A DNA stretch of 47,836 nucleotides from Sulfurimonas sp. (GTDB lineage: Bacteria > Campylobacterota > Campylobacteria > Campylobacterales > Sulfurimonadaceae), in NCBI GenBank assembly GCA_024513425.1, contig JANEIH010000003.1:1-47836 (forward strand), written 5' to 3'. Of the stretch, positions 38,142-47,563 are shown one piece after another (position 1 is the stretch's first letter; each line of letters begins with the position of its first letter). The position numbers and the translations under genes are program-made. The notes under the pieces are model-generated. The model worked only from the letters and a program-made list of their open reading frames with translations. It was not told the DNA's origin and ran no database searches.

Positions 38142-39167
38142 TTAATTTTCCATTTCTACCCATTTCTGGGCAATTCTTACTGCATTTGTTGCAGCACCGA
38201 CTCTTAGATTGTCCGCAACGACAAACATATGGAGTATATTGTTTGCATATACATCTTCACGGATGCGTCCAACATAAGTCTCATTCTTATCGACACAATC
38301 TTTTGGCATAGGGTAGAGTGCTTGTGAGGGATTATCAACGACAATAATATTTGGTGCTTGAGATAAAATCTCACGAGCCTCATCTGCACTTACTGCAGAG
38401 TCAAAAGTCAGTGTTAGTGCCTCAGAGTGTCCTCGAAGAACCGGTACACGCACACAAGTTGCACTTAGAGCTATCTCTTTATGCATAATTTTTGTTGTCT
38501 CATTGACCATCTTCATCTCCTCTTTTGTGAAACCATTTTCTAGAAACATATCGATTTGAGGAATGACATTGAGGGCGATCTGTTGGTTAAATGCTTTAAC
38601 TTCTGCTTCATCAAGTTTAAATGCAAAGAATGCCTGCATTTGATTTACAAGCTCTTCCATAGCAGATTTTCCGGCACCGCTTGTTGCTTGATATGTTGCA
38701 ACATCAACACGCACTAGGTCATACGCATCATCAAGAGGCTTGAGTGCTTGAATCATCTGAATGGTTGAGCAGTTTGGGTTTGCAATGATTCCACTCTCAC
38801 GCCATTTAGCTATATCTTCAGGATTGACTTCCGGCACAACCAAAGGCACATCTTCTTGCATTCTAAAGTGAGAAGTGTTGTCAATAACAACTGCTCCGGC
38901 TTTTACGGCAGCGGGTGCAAATTCTGCACTGACACTTCCGCCGGCAGAGAAAATTGCAATCTCTATACCTTCTTGCTCAAAGATATCATTTGTAAGTTCA
39001 AGTATTGTTAGCTCTTTGGCGTTAAAGTCTATCTTTTTTCCAGAACTGCGTGAAGATGCCAACGGAACCAATTTGTTCAAAGGGAAATCTATCTCTTCTA
39101 AAATTCTAAGAACCTCTTCTCCGACCGCTCCATTTGCACCGACAACTGCTACATTATAGTTTTTCAA
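38142..39167 (-). CDS. asd: aspartate-semialdehyde dehydrogenase
   Basis: It reduces aspartyl phosphate to aspartate semialdehyde for lysine/DAP, threonine and methionine. The 341-aa sequence has NVAVVGANGAVGEEVLRILEE (NADP-binding), IANPNCSTIQMIQALKPL with the catalytic Cys, TYQATSGAGKSAMEEL, and RVPVLRGHSEALTL with the active-site His. It is transcribed with the UPF0114 gene after flgR with a 15-nt gap. Confidence 0.97.
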   Translation of the reverse strand: MKNYNVAVVGANGAVGEEVLRILEEIDFPLNKLVPLASSRSSGKKIDFNAKELTILELTNDIFEQEGIEIAIFSAGGSVSAEFAPAAVKAGAVVIDNTSHFRMQEDVPLVVPEVNPEDIAKWRESGIIANPNCSTIQMIQALKPLDDAYDLVRVDVATYQATSGAGKSAMEELVNQMQAFFAFKLDEAEVKAFNQQIALNVIPQIDMFLENGFTKEEMKMVNETTKIMHKEIALSATCVRVPVLRGHSEALTLTFDSAVSADEAREILSQAPNIIVVDNPSQALYPMPKDCVDKNETYVGRIREDVYANNILHMFVVADNLRVGAATNAVRIAQKWVEMEN

Positions 39168-39182
39168 TTTTCTCTCCTATAC

Positions 39183-40325
39183 TTATTTTCTGATATCTAA
39201 ATAGAGTTCATCTTTTTGAATCTCTTGATTTTCGCTTAGTATTACAGCTCGTTCAACTACAGAGATAAGCTCTCGTATATTCCCCGGCCAGTTGTAATCG
39301 AGTAGTTTGCTTTGTGCCTCTTTTGAAAAGCTTTTTTCTTTAAAGCCATATTTTTTACAATTCTCTTTGCATACAGCCTCTGCAATCTGCAATATCTCAT
39401 CGCGTCTCTCACGCAAAGGCGGAATTAAAAGCGGAATAGTATTGAGCCGATAGTACAAATCTTCTCGAAACTCACCATTTTTTATCTTCTCATGAAGATT
39501 TGCATTTGTTGCTGAGATAATACGAACATCTATCTTGATTGTTTTGGATGAGCCAAGACGCCGTATCTCTTTTTCTTGTAGTGCTCGCAGCAGTTTTGCC
39601 TGAACACCATAAGGCATCTCACCTATCTCATCTAAAAAGAGTGTCCCCCCGTGAGCTTGCTCAAATTGCCCAGCTTTAGCTTTTGCTGCATCGGTAAAGG
39701 CACCTTTTTCAAAGCCAAAAAGCTCACTCTCTATAAGATTTTCAGGTAGTGCTGCCATATTGATAGCGACAAAAGGCTTCTTTGTGCAGGATGAATTTTT
39801 ATGGATATATGAGGCAAACACCTCTTTTCCTACGCCACTCTCTCCAAGAAGCAGTATGCTTGCATCTGTCTTGCTTGCTTTTTGAGCAATAGTGAGAACC
39901 TGTTGTAGTGCTTTTGATGAACCAAGAAACTCATTTGTACTTTTATCGCTTTGCTTTTTTACACTCTTTTTTATTTTTTGGACTTTTCTCTCCCTTTGAA
40001 TTGCTGCAATAAGCGCATCAATATCAAAGGGTTTGAGCAAAAAATCTTTCACACCAAGCTGAATAGATTCTATGGCTCGCGTAAGTGTTGCATTGCCGGT
40101 CATAATAATGACTTCAAAACGCCCGTTTAGCTCTTTTACAAACTCAATACCATCCATCTTTGGCATATTGATATCTGCAATGACCAAATCAAAACTCTCA
40201 TCAAGCTTTTTGAGGGCATCTACGGCATTTTTAAATGTCACAACCTCAAACTCTTTATAATCATCCATAGCGATCTCAAGAGATTTTCTCATATTAATAT
40301 CATCTTCGACTATGGCAATTTTCAC
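39183..40325 (-). CDS. flgR: flagellar sigma-54 activator FlgR
   Basis: A 380-aa NtrC-like activator with a receiver (IADINMPKMDG with phospho-Asp near residue 52, LKPFDIDAL), then an AAA+ domain: Walker A GESGVGKE, ELFGFEKGAFTDA at the sigma-54 contact loop, Walker B GGTLFLDEIGEMP and the arginine fingers region REDLYYRLN. It ends at DELYLDIRK without a helix-turn-helix domain, the feature of H. pylori FlgR, which activates RpoN without binding upstream DNA. The loop motif is GAFTDA, not the canonical GAFTGA. It likely drives the flgI promoter here. Confidence 0.9.
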   Translation of the reverse strand: MKIAIVEDDINMRKSLEIAMDDYKEFEVVTFKNAVDALKKLDESFDLVIADINMPKMDGIEFVKELNGRFEVIIMTGNATLTRAIESIQLGVKDFLLKPFDIDALIAAIQRERKVQKIKKSVKKQSDKSTNEFLGSSKALQQVLTIAQKASKTDASILLLGESGVGKEVFASYIHKNSSCTKKPFVAINMAALPENLIESELFGFEKGAFTDAAKAKAGQFEQAHGGTLFLDEIGEMPYGVQAKLLRALQEKEIRRLGSSKTIKIDVRIISATNANLHEKIKNGEFREDLYYRLNTIPLLIPPLRERRDEILQIAEAVCKENCKKYGFKEKSFSKEAQSKLLDYNWPGNIRELISVVERAVILSENQEIQKDELYLDIRK

Positions 40326-40344
40326 AAAAAGTCCTACTACTTAG

Positions 40345-40761
40345 CTATTTTAAAGGAGCAATTCTAACAAAACTATCATTAAAATCGACTTTGAAACATT
40401 TTGAGGGTAGTGTGAGTATCGTAGATGAGTCATTTTTACCATTGAGCGTCTCTTCATAATACCTGACGCTTAGACCTATTTTATAAAGAAACTCTATAAA
40501 TTTATCTTGATTGGCAAGTAGGATTTCTTTTAAAATTTCTGATTTTTGAGACTCTAAAAGTAGAGTGTCATAGGGTCTGCCCATACACTTTTTCATCGCT
40601 TTTGAAACATAAAGTGTCTCACTGTAAAGAGTTGCATTTTTAACGGAGTATCTATAGGAGATAATGTATTCATCTGCAAAAATTACAGATGAACAGAGTA
40701 GTAGAGAGATTATTGAGGAAATTGATTGCGTGAAAGAGTAATCTCCATCTCTACTTCGCAT
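40345..40761 (-). CDS. small exported hypothetical protein
   Basis: A 138-aa protein with a signal-peptide-like stretch SSIISLLLCSSVIFA-DEY after about 14 residues, then a mature part with FIEFLYKIGLSVRYYEE and SKCFKVDFNDSFVRI. The only standard start (ATG 40761) lies 52 nt inside the LPP20-family gene and leaves an unusual charged N-terminus; a start nearer the signal peptide would need ATT or ATA. It lies between flgR and the LPP20-family gene on the same strand. No family recognised. Confidence 0.6.
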   Translation of the reverse strand: MRSRDGDYSFTQSISSIISLLLCSSVIFADEYIISYRYSVKNATLYSETLYVSKAMKKCMGRPYDTLLLESQKSEILKEILLANQDKFIEFLYKIGLSVRYYEETLNGKNDSSTILTLPSKCFKVDFNDSFVRIAPLK

Positions 40762-41216
40762 AATCCCTCTTTAAAAGTCGTTTCAATGATATTTGCATTT
40801 CTCACCATTGCTTGAACAGATGTTCTGATAGTTGAGCGTTTTACCATCATATTTTTAATGAGATCTTGACCATCTATACGAACACCTTTTACTTTTTCAG
40901 CAATAAGTCTGTAAGCATCGGCAACAGCTGCACGCTTAGCAAGTGCATAAGCTTGTGCAGGTGAAGAGGTATTTGCCGGTGCCACACCTTGACCTATAAC
41001 ATTGATAAGGAGGTTATGCCGTGTATCAAGAACATCCTCTTTTTTGGGAGAAAGTTTCTTTTTTACTTTTGATTTTGCAACAGGGTTAGTAATCTCTGTC
41101 TGCTTCACGCAGTTACTTGTTGAGCATACTATAGTTACTTGTGTTGCATCTTCTTTTTTATCGGCTGCAAATGATGTAACACTTAGAAGTGCTATTAATA
41201 CTAAAGAGTATTTCAT
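40710..41216 (-). CDS. LPP20-family exported protein
   Basis: A 168-aa protein with a signal peptide (MKYSLVLIALLSVTSFA-ADK) but no lipobox Cys, so probably soluble periplasmic rather than a lipoprotein. The LPP20 domain is visible: NVIGQGVAPANTSSPAQAYALAKRAAVADAYRLIAEKVKGVRIDGQ. The H. pylori relative Lpp20 is an outer-membrane lipoprotein. Two Cys (VCSTSNC) lie near residue 32 and could form a disulfide. The downstream exported protein and flgR suggest a link with cell envelope or motility, but this is inference. Confidence 0.8.
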   Translation of the reverse strand: MKYSLVLIALLSVTSFAADKKEDATQVTIVCSTSNCVKQTEITNPVAKSKVKKKLSPKKEDVLDTRHNLLINVIGQGVAPANTSSPAQAYALAKRAAVADAYRLIAEKVKGVRIDGQDLIKNMMVKRSTIRTSVQAMVRNANIIETTFKEGLCEVEMEITLSRNQFPQ

Positions 41217-41273
41217 TAAATATCCTTGGTCTGGAGTGTGATACTCCTTTTACTGTTGGCTTTTAAGCAACTA

Positions 41274-43751
41274 CTATTCCAACTTTGGTGTTGGCTCATC
41301 TGGTATCTCATCTTTATCTTTTTCCTCTTTTGGACAACGAGAGATACTGACAACTTCATCACCTTTTACGATATAAACACCAGATGTGTTTCTGCTTGAT
41401 TTTGAGATGGTCTGCATATCAACGCGTATCATTTTTCCAACTTTTGTGAGTGCCATCATATCCATAGTCTCATCAACCATTAAACATCCTACAATATGCT
41501 TGCCGGTCTTTGGAGTCATTTTCATAGCAATCACTCCAGAGCCACCACGGTTAATTAGTCGATACTCTCCAGCATCAGTACGCTTACCAATACCTTTTTC
41601 TGCAACGATTAGTATCTCCTGCTCATCACTTTCTATGATGTTCGCATCAACGACTTCATCACCTTCAAGCTTAAACTTAATACCTCTTACACCGCGAGTT
41701 GAACGACCTTGTTCACGTGTTTTTTCTATCTCAAACTTGATGCACTGTGCAAGTTTTGTAACAATAAAGAGATATTTGATTGACTGATCTGCTATTTTTG
41801 CAGTGATAAGTTCATCACTCTCATCTAAAACAATAGCTCTCACGCCATTACTTCTAATATTATTAAATTCACTTAAGTTTGTGCGTTTAACAACACCATT
41901 TTTCGTAAAGAAGACGAGTGACTTCTCTTCACTAAAATCAGTGGTAGGAATAATAGACTGAATCTTTTCATCAGCTACAAGGTTGATGAGATTGACAACT
42001 GCTTTGCCTTTTGCAGTTCTGCTTCCTTCTGGAATCTTGTAAACTTTTAACCAGTGAAGCTGTCCACGGTCTGTTACAAAGAGGAGGGTATCATGCGTAT
42101 TGCATGTAAAGAAACTCTCTATAAAGTCATCTTCGTAAGTAGTAACAGCAGTTTTTCCTTTGCCGCCACGCTTTTGTTTCTCATATGATGCAAGTGGCAC
42201 GCGTTTAATATAGCCACGGTGTGTAATCGTTACAACCATAGGCTCATTTGGAATTAAGTCTTCGATATCAATATCATCATAATCATCTTCGATATCTGTT
42301 CTTCTTGGAGTAGTGTAGGTTTCAAGTATCTCATCAAACTCTTCACCGATAATTCCATGAAGTACCTCTTCGCTTTTGAGGATTGATTCAAGATATTTAA
42401 TAAGCTCCATTAATTCTGTAAGTTCATTTTCGATTTTTTCTATCTCTAAACCGGTCAGGCGTCCAAGTCTCATAGCAACAATGCTTGTTGCTTGAATTTT
42501 GGAAAAGTCAAATTCACTTACAAGATTCTCTCTTGCATCATCTTCATTTGTTGAAGCTTTGATAATGCGGATAACATCATCAATGATGTCAATCGCTTTT
42601 TTGAGACCCTCTAAAATGTGAGCGCGTGCTTTTGCTTTTTCAAGGTCAAAAATCGTACGACGAATAATAATAGTTTTACGGTGGTTGATAAAATGTTTTA
42701 AGATATCAATCAGACCAAAGATTCTCGGCTCTCGATTTAATATAGATAGCATAATAATACCAAAAGTGACTTGCATAGCAGTCTGTTTGAAGAGGTTGTT
42801 TAGAACTATTTCACTTATTGCATCACGCTTAAGTTCAATAACTACACGCATACCGTCACGGTCTGATTCATCACGAATTTCACTTACACCTTCGATGAGT
42901 TTATCTTTAACAAGGTTTGCTACATTCTCAATTAAACGAGCTTTATTTACCTGATAAGGAAGTTCATCAATAACAATAACCTCTTTTTTTACTTTTTGTT
43001 CTATGTGTGTTTTTGCACGAACTTTGATACGCCCACGACCTGTCTCATACGCGTCTATAATCCCTTTTTTACCAAAGATGATACCACCTGTCGGAAAATC
43101 CGGTGCCTTAATATGTTCCATCAAATCTGCCAAAGAGGCTTCATGGTTAGCAAGAAGTACTTTAAGACCATTTACAATCTCGGTAGGATTATGTGGGGGG
43201 ATATTTGTTGCCATACCAACAGCAATACCGCTTGAGCCATTGATAAGAAGATTTGGTACGCGCGTCGGCATAACATCTGGCTCTTTGGTTGTAGCATCAT
43301 AGTTGTCAATCATATTGACGGTATTTTTCTCTAAGTCTTTTAAAAGTTCACTAGCATACTTTGTCATGCGTGCTTCTGTATAACGCATAGCGGCTGCAGA
43401 ATCGCCGTCAACTGAACCGAAGTTTCCCTGTCCGTCAACAAGCTCCATTCTCATAGAGAAATCCTGTGCCATACGAACAAGTGCATCATAAACTGCAGTG
43501 TCACCATGTGGGTGGTATTGACCAATAACATCACCAACTATACGCGCTGATTTTTTATACTTTGCACCATGAGAGAGATTGAGTTTGTCCATAGCATAAA
43601 GAATGCGTCTATGAACAGGTTTAAGTCCATCTCTAACATCAGGTAAGGCGCGCCCAACAATAACACTCATTGAGTAGTCAAGGTAAGAGTTCTGAAGAGT
43701 CTCTTCTATGTTAATAGTCTGTATATCGTCGTTATTTAGTAAATTGCTCAT
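41274..43751 (-). CDS. gyrA: DNA gyrase subunit A
   Basis: It cuts and rejoins DNA to introduce negative supercoils, with GyrB. At 825 aa it is full length. The quinolone-resistance region reads [22 protein letters not shown], with Thr at the Ser83 position and Asp at the Asp87 position of E. coli, as in susceptible Campylobacter. The active-site Tyr is in [10 protein letters not shown]. The C-terminal beta-pinwheel has the GyrA box [10 protein letters not shown]. It ends with an acidic tail. A TATAAT box on the minus strand (43843-43838) fits its promoter. Confidence 0.98.
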   Translation of the reverse strand: MSNLLNNDDIQTINIEETLQNSYLDYSMSVIVGRALPDVRDGLKPVHRRILYAMDKLNLSHGAKYKKSARIVGDVIGQYHPHGDTAVYDALVRMAQDFSMRMELVDGQGNFGSVDGDSAAAMRYTEARMTKYASELLKDLEKNTVNMIDNYDATTKEPDVMPTRVPNLLINGSSGIAVGMATNIPPHNPTEIVNGLKVLLANHEASLADLMEHIKAPDFPTGGIIFGKKGIIDAYETGRGRIKVRAKTHIEQKVKKEVIVIDELPYQVNKARLIENVANLVKDKLIEGVSEIRDESDRDGMRVVIELKRDAISEIVLNNLFKQTAMQVTFGIIMLSILNREPRIFGLIDILKHFINHRKTIIIRRTIFDLEKAKARAHILEGLKKAIDIIDDVIRIIKASTNEDDARENLVSEFDFSKIQATSIVAMRLGRLTGLEIEKIENELTELMELIKYLESILKSEEVLHGIIGEEFDEILETYTTPRRTDIEDDYDDIDIEDLIPNEPMVVTITHRGYIKRVPLASYEKQKRGGKGKTAVTTYEDDFIESFFTCNTHDTLLFVTDRGQLHWLKVYKIPEGSRTAKGKAVVNLINLVADEKIQSIIPTTDFSEEKSLVFFTKNGVVKRTNLSEFNNIRSNGVRAIVLDESDELITAKIADQSIKYLFIVTKLAQCIKFEIEKTREQGRSTRGVRGIKFKLEGDEVVDANIIESDEQEILIVAEKGIGKRTDAGEYRLINRGGSGVIAMKMTPKTGKHIVGCLMVDETMDMMALTKVGKMIRVDMQTISKSSRNTSGVYIVKGDEVVSISRCPKEEKDKDEIPDEPTPKLE

Positions 43752-43862
43752 TAAAACACCCTAGTATTTAAAAATAAAATTTATGCATAATATCTTATTA
43801 ACCCTTAAGAAAATGTTTAAATAGATATTTTGAGAAAATTATACATAATAGTTATAAATATA

Positions 43863-44395
43863 GGGCACCTCTAAAAATCCAACCTAATCGAGATAAAACC
43901 AAAGATTAGATAAAATAAAGAAAAAAGAGAGCAAAAAGATGGCAGGCTTTACGCAAATCATTATACTCCAAAAATATTACAATCTCTCAGATGAACAGAC
44001 AGAGTTTCAAATAAAAGATAGACTCTCTTTTATGCAGTTCTTAGGATTGCAGATAGGAGACGATGTTCCTGATGAAAAGACAATCTGGCTTTTTAAAGAA
44101 CAACTCAAAGAGAAAAAACTTTGGAATTTGTAAAAAAAGATGACAAGGGTAAACGCAGTAAATTATCTCAAAAAGATACAGATGCAAGATGGATGACTAA
44201 AAATAATGAGAGACACTACGGCTACAAGAATCATGTAAATGTTGATGCCCATACTAAAATCATTACAAAGTTCAGTTTTTACCTCCAAAAACAGTAAAAA
44301 TTGAGATAATTTTTCTAACAAAAAAAGTTGGGAAAGTTAAAAAAAATGAAATGAGTACTTTTAGGCTACTTTTTTAGTGGTTTTTAGAGGTGCCC
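43863..44395 (+). mobile_element. IS5-like insertion remnant, 533 bp
   Basis: Terminal inverted repeats are visible: GGGCACCTCTAAAAA at the left (43863-43877) and TTTTTAGAGGTGCCC at the right (44381-44395), 15 bp perfect. Both are flanked by TATA/TATA, so TA or TATA was duplicated on insertion (or belongs to the repeat). The inside holds two decayed transposase pieces in different frames with most of the gene deleted. It cannot transpose alone but could be mobilised by a complete copy elsewhere. It lies between gyrA and amt, in intergenic DNA. Confidence 0.82.
43939..44297 (+). pseudogene. IS5-family transposase fragments
   Basis: The 64-codon ORF (MAGFTQIIILQKYYNLSDEQTEFQIKDR..., LGLQIGDDVPDEKTIWLFKEQL) is the N-terminal region of IS5-type transposases. 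It stops at 44133. From 44130 another frame reads KDTDARWMTKNNERHYGYKNHVNVD, the region of the second catalytic Asp, and ends at 44297. The segment between the two, with the first catalytic Asp, and everything after the second Asp are missing. Non-functional. Confidence 0.8.
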
Positions 44396-44501
44396 TATAG
44401 TAATAAATAGAAGATGCCTAAAAATTAAGCAAAATAATAATAATTTATGTAAATTTCTGTGTCATACTTTGTTTTGAAAAATATAAAATAAAAGGATTCA
44501 C

Positions 44502-45806
44502 ATGAAGAAATGGTTAATAGCACTCCTGCTTGCTTTACCAACATTTGTATTTGCTGAAGATACATTAGATACAGGAGATACTGCGTGGATGATGATCTCT
44601 ACCGCATTGGTATTACTTATGACACCAGCTGGACTTGCACTTTTTTATGCAGGTATGACAAGAAGTAAAAATGTTCTCAACACTTATGCTATGGTTTTTG
44701 GAGCATTTGTAATTGCATTTGTCGTATGGATCGTTGCAGGTTACTCAATCGCATTTGGTACAGCTGAATCTGCTGCTGTTCAAAACATTATTGGCGGGTT
44801 TGGTAATGTTATGTTAGATGGTATTAAATGGACAGACTTAAGTGGAACATATCCTACTTATGTATTTGTTGCATTTCAAGGTACATTTGCTGCTATTACT
44901 GTTGCTATTGCATCTGGATCCGTTATTGAGCGTATTAAATTTTCTACATGGTTGGTTTTTGTAGCTATCTGGGGAGTTGTGGTATATGCTCCTGTTGCTC
45001 ACATGGTATGGGGAGGCGATGGTGCGCTTCTTTTTGATGCAGGTGCTTTAGATTTCGCTGGCGGTACCGTTGTCCATATGAATGGTGGTTTAGCCGGTTT
45101 AGTGCTTGCAATTCTTGTCGGGAAGCGTGCTAGTTATCCAAAATCTGCAATGAAGCCAGCTACTGTTCTCTTGACTGCACTTGGTGCGGCTCTTTTATGG
45201 TTTGGATGGTATGGATTTAATGCAGGATCTGCATTTGGCGCAAATGCAATCGCCGGCGTAGCTCTTCTTACTACCACCATTGCTACTGCTGCTGCGGCTA
45301 TTACTTGGATGCTTGCTGAGTGGTTTGTTTATAAAAAACCAACTCTTTTAGGAATTGCTACCGGTGCAGTTTCTGGTCTTGTTGCCATTACTCCTGCTGC
45401 TGGTTTTGTGAGTGTTGGTGGTGCATTTATTGTTGGTATCGTTGGAACGCTTTTTGCATTCTGGGGTGTTACGGTACTTAAAAAGAAGCTTGGTTATGAT
45501 GACTCTCTTGATGCATTCGGTGTTCACTTCTTAGCTGGTCTTTTCGGTGCACTTGCAACCGGTCTTTTGGCACTAAAAGATAATGATTTGCTATGGGATG
45601 GTCCACTTAAAGAGTCTGGTGATAGAATGGGACAATTTATGGTTCAAGTTGAATCAGTTGTAATAGTTGGACTTTTCACACTTGTCGGCACAGTCGTAGT
45701 TTATTATATTGCAACAGCACTTACAGGCGGAAGCCGTGTTGATGAAGATAGTGAATCTATGGGGCTTGATGAATCGGTTCACGGTGAAAAATATATAAAT
45801 AATTAA
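44502..45806 (+). CDS. amt: ammonium transporter, first copy
   Basis: A 434-aa Amt/Mep/Rh channel with an N-terminal signal peptide (MKKWLIALLLALPTFVFA) and about 11 membrane helices. DTAWMMISTALVLLMTPAGLALFYAGMTRSKNVL, DFAGGTVVHMNGGLAGL with the pore His and GVHFLAGLFGALATGLLA with the second pore His are all typical. The C-terminal tail DEDSESMGLDESVHGEKY resembles AmtB tails that bind GlnK. The glnK gene follows 84 nt later. AAAAGG is the SD. It imports ammonium when nitrogen is scarce. Confidence 0.95.
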   Translation: MKKWLIALLLALPTFVFAEDTLDTGDTAWMMISTALVLLMTPAGLALFYAGMTRSKNVLNTYAMVFGAFVIAFVVWIVAGYSIAFGTAESAAVQNIIGGFGNVMLDGIKWTDLSGTYPTYVFVAFQGTFAAITVAIASGSVIERIKFSTWLVFVAIWGVVVYAPVAHMVWGGDGALLFDAGALDFAGGTVVHMNGGLAGLVLAILVGKRASYPKSAMKPATVLLTALGAALLWFGWYGFNAGSAFGANAIAGVALLTTTIATAAAAITWMLAEWFVYKKPTLLGIATGAVSGLVAITPAAGFVSVGGAFIVGIVGTLFAFWGVTVLKKKLGYDDSLDAFGVHFLAGLFGALATGLLALKDNDLLWDGPLKESGDRMGQFMVQVESVVIVGLFTLVGTVVVYYIATALTGGSRVDEDSESMGLDESVHGEKYINN

Positions 45807-45826
45807 TCTCTTTTGAGGTTAGCCTA

Positions 45827-45855
45827 TTGATTTTGTAATCAAATATGGTTACAAT
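45827..45855 (+). promoter_or_regulatory. palindrome and -10 box before glnK
   Basis: TTGATT-TTGT-AATCAA (45827-45842), a 6-4-6 perfect inverted repeat, lies 7 nt before a TACAAT -10 (45850-45855), in the -35 region, where a regulator could act. It resembles but does not match an FNR/CRP half-site pair, as the spacing is 6 between TTGAT and ATCAA. It could also be a weak hairpin after amt. Confidence 0.35.
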
Positions 45856-45866
45856 TTAGATAATAA

Positions 45867-46229
<363 letters not shown>

Positions 46230-46247
46230 TTTCATTCTTTCACATTT

Positions 46248-46277
46248 GCATATGCATTTTGCATATGCGCTTTCTTT
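46248..46277 (+). terminator. hairpin after glnK
   Basis: A perfect 9-bp stem GCATATGCA / TGCATATGC with a 3-nt loop TTT, followed by GCTTTCTTT. It lies 18 nt after the glnK stop. The T-tract is interrupted, so termination is likely but not certain; the next gene has its own TATAAT (46301-46306). Confidence 0.6.
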
Positions 46278-46351
46278 AAACCCCAATTTTATTTTTAACA
46301 TATAATTATTTTGATAAACTCAGATTTTAAGTTCAATTTAAAAGGTTTATA

Positions 46352-47527
46352 ATGTCTGAAGCTGATTTTAAATACATTATCGATACATTTTTTGCTTTAT
46401 TTGCAATGGTGCTTATTATTTTTATGGTTCCTGGTTTTGCTATGCTTGAAGCTGGTCTTGTTAGAACAAAAAATGTATCTTCCGTATTAACTGTTAATAC
46501 TATGATATATGCTGTTGCATCAATGGCGTTTTTGCTTGTTGGGTATTCACTTGCATTTGGCTCATGGGAGAACTCATCTATGAGTATCTGGGCTGCATTT
46601 TTATTTCAAATGGCATTTGTCGGCAAAACGATTAATATTATGAGTGGAGGAGTGAGTGAGCGTGTCAAGATTATTCCATTGATGATTTTTACTGCTGTTA
46701 TGGGTGCTGTACTCTATCCTCTTGTAGTAAATATCTCTTGGGGTGCAGATATGATTTCTGGAACATTTCTTGATATTGATATGTATGACCTAGCAGGGTC
46801 AACTGTTATTCACTCAACAGGCGGTTGGGCTCTTTTAGCTGCAATTTTAATCATGGGAGCACGCAAGGGGCGGTATAGAGATGGAAAGATAAAAGTAGTT
46901 CCTGCATCTAATATTCCACTTGTGGTGCTTGGTGCATTTTTGCTTTGGATAGGCTGGTTTGGATTTAACGGTGGAAGTGTCGGCTCAATCTCTAGCGTTG
47001 AGAATGCTAATGCTGTGGCAAAAACCATAATGAATACAAATACGGCAGGACTTGCAGGTGCCATCATAGCTGCTGTTATTATGTATGCAAGATATAAATT
47101 GCTTGATATTACGATGATACTCAATGGTGCACTTGGCGGACTTGTTGCAATTACAGCAGGACCGGATTTATATGATATATATACGCCGATACTCATTGGT
47201 GCAATTGGTGGAGCATTGGTTGTATTTGCTATTCCTCTGTTTGATAAACTTAAGCTTGATGATCCTGTTGGAGCCCTTTCTGTACATCTTGTTAATGGTA
47301 TCTGGGGGACTTTGGCTGTAGGAATTTTTGTTGAAGATATCTCCATTATGGCACAACTCAAAGGAGTAGTCGTTGTTGGTGTTTTTGCTTTTGTGAGTTC
47401 TTATATTGTTATTTTTATCATTAACAAAATCGCACCTTTTAGAGCTGATGATGATGCTCAAGTTGAAGGACTTGATGTAAATGAAGTGGGTGTTGAGGCT
47501 TATCCTGAGTTTAAGCGTGCAATTTAA
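46352..47527 (+). CDS. amt: ammonium transporter, second copy
   Basis: A 391-aa Amt protein, clearly different from the first copy: no signal peptide, starting MSEADFKYIIDTFFALFAMVLIIFMVPGFAMLEAGLVRTKNV. Pore features are DLAGSTVIHSTGGWALLAA (first His) and SVHLVNGIWGTLAVGIF (second His). About 11 membrane helices. The cytoplasmic tail is short and ends GVEAYPEFKRAI. Two diverged channels around one P-II gene may give different affinity or use. AAAGG lies before the ATG. Confidence 0.94.
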   Translation: MSEADFKYIIDTFFALFAMVLIIFMVPGFAMLEAGLVRTKNVSSVLTVNTMIYAVASMAFLLVGYSLAFGSWENSSMSIWAAFLFQMAFVGKTINIMSGGVSERVKIIPLMIFTAVMGAVLYPLVVNISWGADMISGTFLDIDMYDLAGSTVIHSTGGWALLAAILIMGARKGRYRDGKIKVVPASNIPLVVLGAFLLWIGWFGFNGGSVGSISSVENANAVAKTIMNTNTAGLAGAIIAAVIMYARYKLLDITMILNGALGGLVAITAGPDLYDIYTPILIGAIGGALVVFAIPLFDKLKLDDPVGALSVHLVNGIWGTLAVGIFVEDISIMAQLKGVVVVGVFAFVSSYIVIFIINKIAPFRADDDAQVEGLDVNEVGVEAYPEFKRAI

Positions 47528-47563
47528 CACTAATGTAGCAGAGATTTCAATACTGTTTGCCTT

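Noticed and set aside
43620-43685. Quinolone-resistance change in gyrA
   Set aside because: The region reads [10 protein letters not shown]; Thr and Asp are the usual susceptible residues in Campylobacterota.
45827-45842. Canonical FNR box before glnK
   Set aside because: Spacing between TTGAT and ATCAA is 6 nt, not the 4 nt of FNR/CRP sites, so I list it only as a palindrome.
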